Shown here piece after piece: positions 1 through 6,051 of a stretch of DNA of 8,540 nt. Position numbers and translations under genes: made by a program. The DNA is taken from assembly GCA_017652545.1 (NCBI GenBank), contig JAGCAV010000023.1, positions 1 through 8,540 on the forward strand, read 5' to 3'. The notes under the pieces are model-generated. The model ran no database searches. It was not told the DNA's origin and worked only from the letters and a program-made list of their open reading frames with translations. Each line of letters starts with the position of its first letter. Position 1 is the stretch's first letter. The DNA comes from Lachnospiraceae bacterium (lineage in GTDB: Bacteria; Bacillota_A; Clostridia; Lachnospirales; Lachnospiraceae).

Positions 1-470
1 AGGCATACGGTGTCACTTCCCACAGACATACTCCGGAGATCGAAGAACAGCTCGGGTATGCCGCAGGGCACGAGGTGACGCTCAATTTCACGCCGCATCT
101 TGTTCCCATGAACAGAGGAATTCTTGCCACCTGCTATGCCTCCCTGACAAAAGAAGTCAAAAAGGTGCTCGCGGAGGAAGGAGCGGACCGGGTGGATGCC
201 ATGGTGCGCAATGCCTATGAAGCGCAATATGGGGATGAATATTTCATCCGCCTGCTGAAACAGGGAGTCCTTCCGGAGACCAGATGGGTTGAGGGAAGCA
301 ATTTTGCGGATATCGGGTACAAGATCGACGCGCGCACAGGCAGGATCATCGCGATCGGCGCCATTGACAATCTGGTGAAAGGCGCTGCGGGGCAGGCGGT
401 CCAGAACATGAACCTGATGTTCGGGCTTGATGAAAAAGAGGGACTGGCTTTTGCGCCGTTGTTCCCGTAA
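1..470 (+). CDS. argC: N-acetyl-gamma-glutamyl-phosphate reductase, C-terminal part (5' end outside window)
   Basis: This is the C-terminal 155 residues of ArgC, which reduces N-acetylglutamyl-5-phosphate to N-acetylglutamate-5-semialdehyde with NADPH, the third step of ornithine/arginine synthesis in the cytoplasm. The open frame runs from base 3 without a start, so the gene begins upstream. ArgC proteins are usually around 345 residues, so a little under half is present. The reading [13 protein letters not shown] (bases 18-56) is the family's conserved histidine block, which contains the active-site histidine. [12 protein letters not shown] and, near the end, [15 protein letters not shown] are further ArgC signatures. 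The catalytic cysteine lies upstream and cannot be checked. A GTG at 75 could be misread as a start, but the conserved residues before it rule that out. The stop is TAA at 468-470, and argJ starts 34 bases later. Confidence 0.96.
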   Translation, partial: AYGVTSHRHTPEIEEQLGYAAGHEVTLNFTPHLVPMNRGILATCYASLTKEVKKVLAEEGADRVDAMVRNAYEAQYGDEYFIRLLKQGVLPETRWVEGSNFADIGYKIDARTGRIIAIGAIDNLVKGAAGQAVQNMNLMFGLDEKEGLAFAPLFP

Positions 471-504
471 GAAGAAAACATAAAGAACAGGGTGGAGAAC
501 AGAC

Positions 505-1749
505 ATGAACGAGATCATCAGTGTTGCCGGCGGTGTATGTGCGGCAGCGGGTTTTAAGGCGACAGGCGTCGCGGCAGGCATTAAAAAAGCAGGAAAAGAC
601 ATGGCCATGCTCTTTTGCGAGGTACCATGCGCGGTAGCGGGAACCTTTACTTCCAATATTGTAAAGGCCGCGCCCGTCCTCTGGGATATGCATATCGTTA
701 ATGAAGTGAAAAAAGCACAGGTATGTGTGATGAACAGCGGGGTGGCAAACGCCTGTACCGGGGAGGAAGGCATGCGCATCTGTGCCGCGACAGCCAGGGC
801 GGCAGCGGCAGCATTCGGCAGGGATGGGATCCCGGTGGATGAGAAAACGGTCCTGACTGCGTCGACCGGGGTGATCGGACGTCAGGTCCCGATCGATAAG
901 ATCGAGGAGGGGATCAGCATCATGGTGCCGATTCTGGACGAGACCGGAAAAGGCGGAGACCTGGCAGCCCAGGCCATCATGACGACGGATACGGTGCCGA
1001 AACAGGCAGCAGTCAGCTTTATGCTGGATGGCAGGAAAGTGACCGTGGGCGGCATGAGCAAGGGATCCGGCATGATTCATCCCAATATGTGCACCATGCT
1101 CGCGTTCATTACCACAGATGCCGCGATCGACCAGACGCTTCTGCAGAAGGCGCTTTCAGACAGCGTTAAGGACAGCTATAACATGATCAGTGTTGACGGG
1201 GATACTTCCACGAACGATACCTGCCTGCTGCTGGCCAGCGGCCTGGCCGGGAACGAACCGATCGTCAGTGAGGACGCGCGGTATGACCTGTTTAAATCGG
1301 CACTGGATCAGGTGAACAAAACGCTTGCCAGAAAGATGGCGGCGGACGGTGAAGGCGCGAGTGCCCTGATCGAGATGAAGGTGACCGGTGCCTCGTCGGT
1401 GGAAGAGGCCAAGACCATTGCCAAATCCGTCATCGGTTCATCGCTCGTGAAGACGGCAGTGGCGGGACATGACGCGAACTGGGGCAGGATCCTTTGCGCG
1501 ATGGGCTATTCCGGAGCGCAGTTCGATCCGCAGAAAGTGGATCTTTATTTTGACAGTGCGGCCGGCTCCCTGAAGATCATAGAGAATGGCGTAGATACCG
1601 GCTACAGTGAAGAGAAGGCGACAGCAATTCTCTCCCAGAAGGAGATTCTGATCACGGCTGACTTAAAGCAGGGGGACTGCGAAGCGACTGCCTGGGGCTG
1701 TGATCTGACTCACGCCTATATTTCGATTAACGCAGACTACAGATCATAA
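505..1749 (+). CDS. argJ: Glutamate N-acetyltransferase / ornithine acetyltransferase (ArgJ)
   Basis: ArgJ moves the acetyl group from N-acetylornithine to glutamate, releasing ornithine and regenerating N-acetylglutamate. Some family members also use acetyl-CoA for the first step; the sequence alone does not settle which type this is. The 414-residue length is normal for the family. Visible signatures are [12 protein letters not shown] (16-27), [11 protein letters not shown] (76-86), STGVIGRQ (120-127) and [16 protein letters not shown] (186-201). The last holds the self-cleavage site, where the precursor splits into alpha and beta chains and Thr197 becomes the N-terminal nucleophile of the beta chain. 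The residue before the threonine is Cys196 (codon 1090-1092) rather than the commonly seen alanine. The C-terminal block [17 protein letters not shown] is also typical. The start ATG is preceded by GGTGGAG (491-497). It lies between argC and argB, as in argCJBD operons of Bacillota. Confidence 0.97.
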   Translation: MNEIISVAGGVCAAAGFKATGVAAGIKKAGKDMAMLFCEVPCAVAGTFTSNIVKAAPVLWDMHIVNEVKKAQVCVMNSGVANACTGEEGMRICAATARAAAAAFGRDGIPVDEKTVLTASTGVIGRQVPIDKIEEGISIMVPILDETGKGGDLAAQAIMTTDTVPKQAAVSFMLDGRKVTVGGMSKGSGMIHPNMCTMLAFITTDAAIDQTLLQKALSDSVKDSYNMISVDGDTSTNDTCLLLASGLAGNEPIVSEDARYDLFKSALDQVNKTLARKMAADGEGASALIEMKVTGASSVEEAKTIAKSVIGSSLVKTAVAGHDANWGRILCAMGYSGAQFDPQKVDLYFDSAAGSLKIIENGVDTGYSEEKATAILSQKEILITADLKQGDCEATAWGCDLTHAYISINADYRS

Positions 1750-1772
1750 AAAAGGAGAAAGCAGGTAAGGAT

Positions 1773-2675
1773 ATGGATTCTATGGAAACGCTCCTCTCAA
1801 AAGCGAATGTGCTGATCGAGGCACTGCCCTATATCCGCAGGTTCCATGGCAAGACCATCGTTGTCAAGTACGGCGGAAGTGCCATGATTGACCATGAACT
1901 CAAGAAAAACGTCATCAGGGATGTCGCGCTCCTGAAACTGGTCGGCTTCAGACCGATCATTGTTCACGGAGGCGGCAAGGAGATCACAAAGTGGATCGAC
2001 AAGGTCGGCCTGGACACGGAGTTTGTCAACGGCCTTCGGGTCACGGACAAGGATACCATGCTGGTGGCCGAGATGGTCCTGAACCGGGTCAACAAAGGCC
2101 TGGTGTCCATGATGGAAAAAACCGGTCTGAAGGCTGTCGGGATCAGCGGCAAGGACGGGACGGTGCTCCGTGTAGACAAGCGGTATGTTGACGGCAAGGA
2201 CATCGGGTATGTGGGAGAGATCAGGGAGGTTGACCATCACCTGCTCGATACGCTTCTGGACAATGACTACATTCCGGTGATCTGCCCGGTCGGTTCGGAT
2301 GACGAGTATCACTCCTTCAATATCAACGCGGACGACGCTGCCTGTGCGGTGGCTGTGGCCATGAAGGCATCCAAGCTGGTGTTCCTGTCAGACATTGAAG
2401 GGGTCTACGAGGACCCGAAGGATCCCTCAACCCTGATCTCCGAGATGACGGTGAGTGAGGCAAAGGATTTCCTGAAGAAAGGACTCGCGGGGGGCGGGAT
2501 GCTGCCCAAGATCCAGAACTGCATCGATGCAATCGAAGCCGGTGTGTCCAGAGTCCATATTCTGGACGGCAGGACGCCGCATTCCCTGCTGCTGGAATTC
2601 TTTACGGATAAAGGTATCGGGACAGCCATCATCGGGGATGAGCAGGAACGGTTTTACGAGGAGGGAAGAGCATGA
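1773..2675 (+). CDS. argB: Acetylglutamate kinase (NAGK)
   Basis: This kinase phosphorylates N-acetylglutamate with ATP, the second step of ornithine synthesis, and belongs to the amino-acid kinase family. The 300 residues include KYGG (Lys32), VHGGGKEI (64-71), NGLRVTD (86-92), NINADDAA (183-190, with Asp187) and GGMLPKI (241-247, with Lys246). By family alignment Lys32, Asp187 and Lys246 correspond to the catalytic Lys8, Asp162 and Lys217 of the E. coli enzyme. The N-terminal stretch of about 25 residues before KYGG, reading [18 protein letters not shown], resembles the extra helix of hexameric, arginine-inhibited NAGKs, so feedback inhibition by arginine is likely (inference). The purine-rich AAAGGAG at 1752-1758 lies rather far upstream and a weaker GTAAGG at 1765-1770 is very close; an ATG at 1782 is an alternative start differing by three residues. 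The stop overlaps the argD start (ATGA, 2672-2675), indicating translational coupling. Confidence 0.97.
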   Translation: MDSMETLLSKANVLIEALPYIRRFHGKTIVVKYGGSAMIDHELKKNVIRDVALLKLVGFRPIIVHGGGKEITKWIDKVGLDTEFVNGLRVTDKDTMLVAEMVLNRVNKGLVSMMEKTGLKAVGISGKDGTVLRVDKRYVDGKDIGYVGEIREVDHHLLDTLLDNDYIPVICPVGSDDEYHSFNINADDAACAVAVAMKASKLVFLSDIEGVYEDPKDPSTLISEMTVSEAKDFLKKGLAGGGMLPKIQNCIDAIEAGVSRVHILDGRTPHSLLLEFFTDKGIGTAIIGDEQERFYEEGRA

Positions 2676-3868
2676 CCGCAAATGAATATATGAGCAGGAC
2701 GGAGGAATATGTCCTTCATACATACAACCGCTTCCCGGTTGTGTTTGACCACGGAAAAGGAGTCCGGCTGTATGATACGGACGGGAAGGAATACCTGGAT
2801 TTCGCGGCAGGCATCGCAGTCTATGCCCTCGGATACGGAAATCAGAAGTATAACGACGCGCTGAAGGATCAGATCGACAGGATCATTCACACTTCGAACC
2901 TGTATTATCATGTGCCGCTCATGGAAGCCGCGGAGCGCATTGTGAAGAAAAGCGGAATGGCAAAGGTGTTTTTCAGCAACAGCGGTGCGGAAGCCATTGA
3001 GGGAGCCATCAAGACAGCCAGGAAGTATGCCTATCTCAAAGACGGGAAGACGGATCATGAGATCATTGCCATGAATGCTTCCTTCCACGGCAGAAGTGTC
3101 GGCGCGCTTTCGGTCACAGGAAATCCCCATTATCAGGAGGCGTTCAGACCGCTGATGGGCGGTGTGGAGTTTGCTGATTTCAATGACTATGACAGCGTTC
3201 TGTCAAAGGTAAACGACAGGACCTGCGCCATCCTGATGGAGACGGTCCAGGGAGAAGGCGGCATTTATCCGGCGGATGAAAAGTTCCTCCGTCAGGTCAG
3301 GCAGCTTTGTGATGAGCGGGATATCCTGCTCATTCTGGATGAGATCCAGTGCGGAATGGGGCGTACGGGTGACTGGTTCGCTTACCAGGGATACGGGATC
3401 ATGCCCGACATCATGACAAGCGCCAAGGCGCTGGGCTGCGGCATACCGGTCGGTGCGTTCCTGATGAATGAAAAAGTGGCAAAGGCTTCACTGGTGCCGG
3501 GGGATCACGGTACGACATACGGCGGAAATCCGCTGGCGACACGCGCTGCTGCCACAGTGATCGATCTGTTTGACGAGCTGGATCTTATCAGTCATGTCCG
3601 GGAGATCGCGCCGTATCTGGAACAGACGCTTGACGGCCTGATGGCCGAATTCGGCTTCCTGACGGAAAGAAGAGGAAAAGGCCTGATGCAGGGCGTGGTC
3701 GTTCGGGATGTGCCTGTGGGTAAGATCGTTTCCGGGGCCCTCGAAAACGGACTGGTGATCCTTTCGGCCGGTTCCGATGTGATCCGGCTTGTCCCGCCGC
3801 TTGTGATCACAAAGGATGATATCGATGAGATGGCTGTGAAACTCAGGGCAACACTTGCTTCTTTCTAA
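2672..3868 (+). CDS. argD: Acetylornithine aminotransferase (PLP-dependent, class III)
   Basis: This enzyme transfers the amino group of glutamate to N-acetylglutamate semialdehyde, giving N-acetylornithine and 2-oxoglutarate. Its 398 residues show the class III aminotransferase pattern: [14 protein letters not shown] (101-114, cofactor phosphate binding), [15 protein letters not shown] (138-152), [18 protein letters not shown] (221-238, with Asp223 contacting the PLP pyridine nitrogen), and [14 protein letters not shown] (250-263), where Lys252 is the predicted Schiff-base lysine. [11 protein letters not shown] lies further on. The family usually reads SLAKALGGGFP-like here; the Cys in GCG is a mild variation. 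GAGGAGGG at 2658-2665 is a strong ribosome binding site inside the end of argB, and the start codon overlaps the argB stop by four bases. Related enzymes (ornithine or GABA aminotransferases) share the fold, but the operon position makes ArgD secure. Confidence 0.96.
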   Translation: MTANEYMSRTEEYVLHTYNRFPVVFDHGKGVRLYDTDGKEYLDFAAGIAVYALGYGNQKYNDALKDQIDRIIHTSNLYYHVPLMEAAERIVKKSGMAKVFFSNSGAEAIEGAIKTARKYAYLKDGKTDHEIIAMNASFHGRSVGALSVTGNPHYQEAFRPLMGGVEFADFNDYDSVLSKVNDRTCAILMETVQGEGGIYPADEKFLRQVRQLCDERDILLILDEIQCGMGRTGDWFAYQGYGIMPDIMTSAKALGCGIPVGAFLMNEKVAKASLVPGDHGTTYGGNPLATRAAATVIDLFDELDLISHVREIAPYLEQTLDGLMAEFGFLTERRGKGLMQGVVVRDVPVGKIVSGALENGLVILSAGSDVIRLVPPLVITKDDIDEMAVKLRATLASF

Positions 3869-3898
3869 GCAGTAATGGAATTAAGAAGGAGAGAAATC

Positions 3899-4525
3899 AT
3901 GGCGAAGGTAATTTTACTGAACGGAAGCCCGCATCAGCACGGATGCACGGCAACAGCACTTGATGAGATGATAACGGTCCTTCATGAGGAAGGGATTGAG
4001 ACGGATCTTGTCCAGGTGGGAAACAAGGTAATCAGAGGCTGTGCCGGCTGCGGCAGCTGCAGCCGGACCGGGAAATGCGTATTTGATGACCTGGTCAACG
4101 AGGTCGCGGCAAAGTTTGCCGAAGCGGACGGACTGATCGTCGGCAGTCCCGTTTATTACGCTTCGCCCAATGGTACGATCCTCTCTTTCATGGACAGGCT
4201 GTTCTACAGCACATCCTTTTCGAAACATATGAAGGTCGGCGCGGCTGTCGTCAGTGCCAGGAGAGGAGGCAATACAGCGGCTTTTGACGTTCTGAACAAA
4301 TACTTTACGATCAGCGGAATGCCCGTTGCCTCCGGCACATACTGGAACCAGGTGCACGGCTTTACGCTGGAAGACGTGAAAAAGGATCTGGAAGGACTGC
4401 AGACCCTGCGCAATGTGGCAAGGAATATGGCCTTTATGATCCGGGCGTTTGCACTGGCAGGGGAAAAGGAAGGATACCCGGTGATGGAAACCGGGTGTTT
4501 CACCAGCTTCCCTGACGGGAAATGA
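3899..4525 (+). CDS. Flavodoxin-fold NAD(P)H-dependent oxidoreductase with four-cysteine motif; probable iron-sulfur flavoprotein
   Basis: A 208-residue cytoplasmic protein of the NADPH-dependent FMN reductase / flavodoxin-like superfamily. The N-terminus MAKVILLNGSPHQHGCTATA is a beta strand followed by the FMN-phosphate loop (about residues 9-20). GSPVYYASPNGTILSFMDR (82-100) and SARRGGNTAAFDVL (119-132) are further flavin-site segments. Between them CAGCGSCSRTGKC (48-60, bases 4040-4078) has the spacing C-x2-C-x2-C-x5-C. This compact motif is the [4Fe-4S]-binding motif of the Isf iron-sulfur flavoproteins of anaerobes, so electron transfer is the likely role (inference); the substrate is unknown. 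The ATG at 3899 is chosen over an in-frame ATG at 3875 because AAGGAG (3886-3891) lies seven bases before it and the fold starts immediately. The gene follows argD by 30 bases with no visible terminator between, so it is probably transcribed with the arginine genes, although it has no known place in that pathway. Confidence 0.88.
   Translation: MAKVILLNGSPHQHGCTATALDEMITVLHEEGIETDLVQVGNKVIRGCAGCGSCSRTGKCVFDDLVNEVAAKFAEADGLIVGSPVYYASPNGTILSFMDRLFYSTSFSKHMKVGAAVVSARRGGNTAAFDVLNKYFTISGMPVASGTYWNQVHGFTLEDVKKDLEGLQTLRNVARNMAFMIRAFALAGEKEGYPVMETGCFTSFPDGK
4476..4521 (+). other. Two potential RNA hairpins at the 3' end of the flavoprotein gene
   Basis: ACCCGGT (4476-4482) can pair with ACCGGGT (4490-4496), and TTCCC (4508-4512) with GGGAA (4517-4521) across a four-base loop. 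Both lie inside the coding sequence just before its stop at 4523-4525. No T run follows, so they do not form a convincing intrinsic terminator. It is therefore unclear where arginine-operon transcripts end, and some read-through into the transporter genes is possible. Confidence 0.25.
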
Positions 4526-4541
4526 ACGGATCGGAAAATAG

Positions 4542-4570
4542 TTGACAAAAAATAGAGTCTATTCTAAAAT
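4542..4570 (+). promoter_or_regulatory. Sigma-A-type promoter of the ABC transporter operon
   Basis: A perfect -35 box TTGACA (4542-4547) is followed after exactly 17 bases by TAAAAT (4565-4570), one mismatch from the TATAAT consensus. Transcription would start near 4576-4578, giving a leader of about 40 bases before the ATG at 4619. The promoter lies only 16 bases after the flavoprotein stop. It is the only near-consensus sigma-A promoter I recognise in the window and separates the arginine genes from the transporter genes. Confidence 0.85.
4551..4563. promoter_or_regulatory. Candidate operator: 13-base palindrome in the promoter spacer
   Basis: AATAGAGTCTATT has perfect six-base arms (AATAGA / TCTATT) around a single central G and lies wholly between the -35 and -10 boxes. 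A dimeric repressor bound there would block RNA polymerase. It does not match the ARG box, and I do not recognise the repressor family; no regulator gene is in the window. Confidence 0.5.
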
Positions 4571-4597
4571 CTTTTTGGCTGTTTATAACAAAGATTT
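4567..4597. promoter_or_regulatory. 8-base inverted repeat spanning the -10 box and predicted transcription start
   Basis: AAATCTTT (4567-4574) and AAAGATTT (4590-4597) are perfect reverse complements separated by 15 bases. The left arm overlaps the -10 box and would mostly precede the transcript start, so an RNA hairpin is unlikely and a DNA-binding site is the better reading. The sequence is A+T rich, so chance is a real alternative. Confidence 0.3.
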
Positions 4598-4618
4598 CAG
4601 CAAAGGAGATGATGTTTT

Positions 4619-5881
4619 ATGAGAAAATTGATCCGTAACACAGTAACAGCAGCACTGGTCGGTGTGATGGCGGCAGGCATGGCTTTTGCGGCGCAGGCCG
4701 ACGTGGAACTGGATGTCATCATCGCTCAGTATGGCCCGAACACCAATGAGTGGTTCCTTGGCTCAGGTATGGACGGCTCCAATTTCGTAGAGAAATTTGA
4801 GGCGGAGAATCCCGACATCAAACTGAATCTGGATGTTGTATCCTGGAATGATCTCTACACTGAAGTTGATACGCGCATCGGCAACAAGAATGCGCCGGAT
4901 ATCCTGAACATCGACGTTTTCGCGAATTACGCGAATGACGGCCTTCTGCTTCCGGTTTCCGATTACTGCCCGGAAGACCTGTACCAGGATTTCTTCCCGT
5001 CCTTCATTGAACAGTCAGTGATCGACGATACTGTCTGGGCTGTTCCGGATCTGGCCTCTGCGCGCGCACTGTTCTGCAATGCTGATATCTTCGAGGAAGT
5101 CGGTATTGACTATCCGACCACATGGTCCGAGCTTGAGGATGCATGCCAGGCGATCCTTGACTACTATGAGGGTGAAGTGTATCCGTGGGGCATTGACATG
5201 ACCACTGACGAAGGCCAGGCAGCGTTTGCTTACTATACCTGGGGCAACGGCGGCGGCTTTGTCGATGAGAACGGCGAATGGGCTGTGAACTCCGACGAGA
5301 ACGTGGAAGCCATCAATTTTGCGCTGAGCCTTATTGACAATGGCTACACAAATCCGAATCCGGCAACACAGACCCGCTACGACCTGCAGGATATGTTTGC
5401 TGCCGGCAAGCTGGCCATGATCATCGCTCCGAACCAGCTTCCCACCTATGTGGCTGACAAGGGCGGCGAGATCAATATGGTGACCGTGAACATTCCGGCT
5501 GCTGACGGCAAGGAATCCTCCTCTGTCGGCGTTATGGACCGCATCATGGCGTTCAAGGATGACGCGGCGGAAGATCAGGATGCCAGAAATGAAGCGATCG
5601 GCAAATTCCTGAAATTCTTCTATGATCCGGAAAACTATGTCGGCTGGGTGAGCATGGAAGGCTTCCTGCCCGCAGTGAATTCCGCGGTTGCAGCACTGGT
5701 TGAAGCTGATCCGTCCTTCGAGGCATGGCTGGATGTCCTTGGCGGCTGCCAGTTCTATCCGACTGCCAAGGCAGAATGGGATCAGGTCAAACAGGGCGTT
5801 ATCGCTGCAGAGCAGAACGCACTGACCGGTTCTGACATCAAAGATGAGCTCGATGCACTCCAGGAGAGTCTGGTCGGCTGA
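4619..5881 (+). CDS. Extracellular substrate-binding protein of a carbohydrate (CUT1) ABC importer
   Basis: A 420-residue family 1 solute-binding protein that would capture a sugar or oligosaccharide outside the membrane and deliver it to the two permeases encoded next. Residues 1-27 form a signal peptide: basic MRKLIRN, a hydrophobic core, and AQA before Asp28 as a signal peptidase I site. There is no cysteine near this site, so it is not a lipoprotein as most Gram-positive binding proteins are. Family features include DLQDMFAAGKLAMIIAPNQ in the middle and EGFLPAVNSAVAAL near the end. The mature protein is strongly acidic and has about ten tryptophans, common in sugar-binding clefts, plus four cysteines. 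AAAGGAG (4602-4608) lies ten bases before the ATG; two closer ATGs at 4609 and 4612 are too near the ribosome site. It is the first gene after the promoter. The exact substrate cannot be told. Confidence 0.93.
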   Translation: MRKLIRNTVTAALVGVMAAGMAFAAQADVELDVIIAQYGPNTNEWFLGSGMDGSNFVEKFEAENPDIKLNLDVVSWNDLYTEVDTRIGNKNAPDILNIDVFANYANDGLLLPVSDYCPEDLYQDFFPSFIEQSVIDDTVWAVPDLASARALFCNADIFEEVGIDYPTTWSELEDACQAILDYYEGEVYPWGIDMTTDEGQAAFAYYTWGNGGGFVDENGEWAVNSDENVEAINFALSLIDNGYTNPNPATQTRYDLQDMFAAGKLAMIIAPNQLPTYVADKGGEINMVTVNIPAADGKESSSVGVMDRIMAFKDDAAEDQDARNEAIGKFLKFFYDPENYVGWVSMEGFLPAVNSAVAALVEADPSFEAWLDVLGGCQFYPTAKAEWDQVKQGVIAAEQNALTGSDIKDELDALQESLVG

Positions 5882-5897
5882 TCTTCTGACAGATTGA

Positions 5898-5924
5898 CAG
5901 GGTGAGCGTACAGGCGTATCCCTG
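5898..5924 (+). other. Potential hairpin just after the binding-protein stop codon
   Basis: CAGGG (5898-5902) can pair with CCCTG (5920-5924), with a possible small inner stem TAC/GTA (5909-5911 with 5916-5918). It begins 16 bases after the stop at 5879-5881. No T run follows, so it is not an intrinsic terminator; it could protect the 3' end of a processed binding-protein mRNA. The five-base stem with a long loop is weak evidence. Confidence 0.25.
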
Positions 5925-5931
5925 ACTGAGT

Positions 5932-6024
5932 AAAACGGGCCCGACCAGAGGATCGGTATTCCGGGTGACTGGCAGTAAGATGCAGAACATCCGGAAACGT
6001 ATCTGATGCGTCCGGCCCGGTTTT
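5932..6024 (+). promoter_or_regulatory. Candidate structured RNA element (four-way junction) between binding protein and permease
   Basis: By hand folding, AAAACGGGC (5932-5940) pairs with GCCCGGTTTT (6015-6024), leaving one bulged G, and encloses three hairpins laid almost end to end. H1 is 5941-5956 (CCGA/TCGG plus CC/GG, one bulged A). H2 is 5959-5996 (nine-base arms TTCCGGGTG/CATCCGGAA with one G-U, and a smaller inner stem). H3 is 5997-6011 (ACGTAT/ATGCGT with one G-U, loop CTG). The 3' strand of the closing stem ends in TTTT, giving a weak terminator-like end, and the permease ribosome site begins 13 bases later. CCGGG at 5961-5965 could alternatively pair with CCCGG at 6016-6020, so two exclusive folds are possible. 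It matches no riboswitch or tRNA that I recognise. Because the region is G+C rich, chance folding remains possible. Confidence 0.4.
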
Positions 6025-6051
6025 CGTCTATTGATAATGGAGGATTGAGTC

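Noticed and set aside
346..1080. Open frame of 244 codons on the minus strand over the end of argC and argJ
   Set aside because: It spans two known genes in antisense and is His/Cys-rich with no domain; a shadow of argC/argJ.
3875..3898. Earlier in-frame ATG for the flavoprotein
   Set aside because: The AAGGAG at 3886-3891 would lie inside the coding sequence, and the family begins at the MAKVILLNGSP strand.
4476..4521. Intrinsic terminator for the arginine operon
   Set aside because: The hairpins lie inside the coding sequence and no T run follows either stem.
5894..5922. TTGACA at 5894-5899 as a second promoter before the permeases
   Set aside because: At 17-base spacing the downstream hexamer is TATCCC, a poor -10 box, and no better one lies at 16 or 18.
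5936..5943. CGGGCCCG palindrome as a protein-binding site
   Set aside because: An eight-base G+C palindrome is likely by chance here, and its bases are better explained as the closing stem and first hairpin of the RNA candidate.
5932..6024. Cloverleaf-like fold read as a tRNA
   Set aside because: There is no T-loop sequence, no seven-base anticodon arm and no CCA or acceptor-type end; the middle hairpin is far too long.
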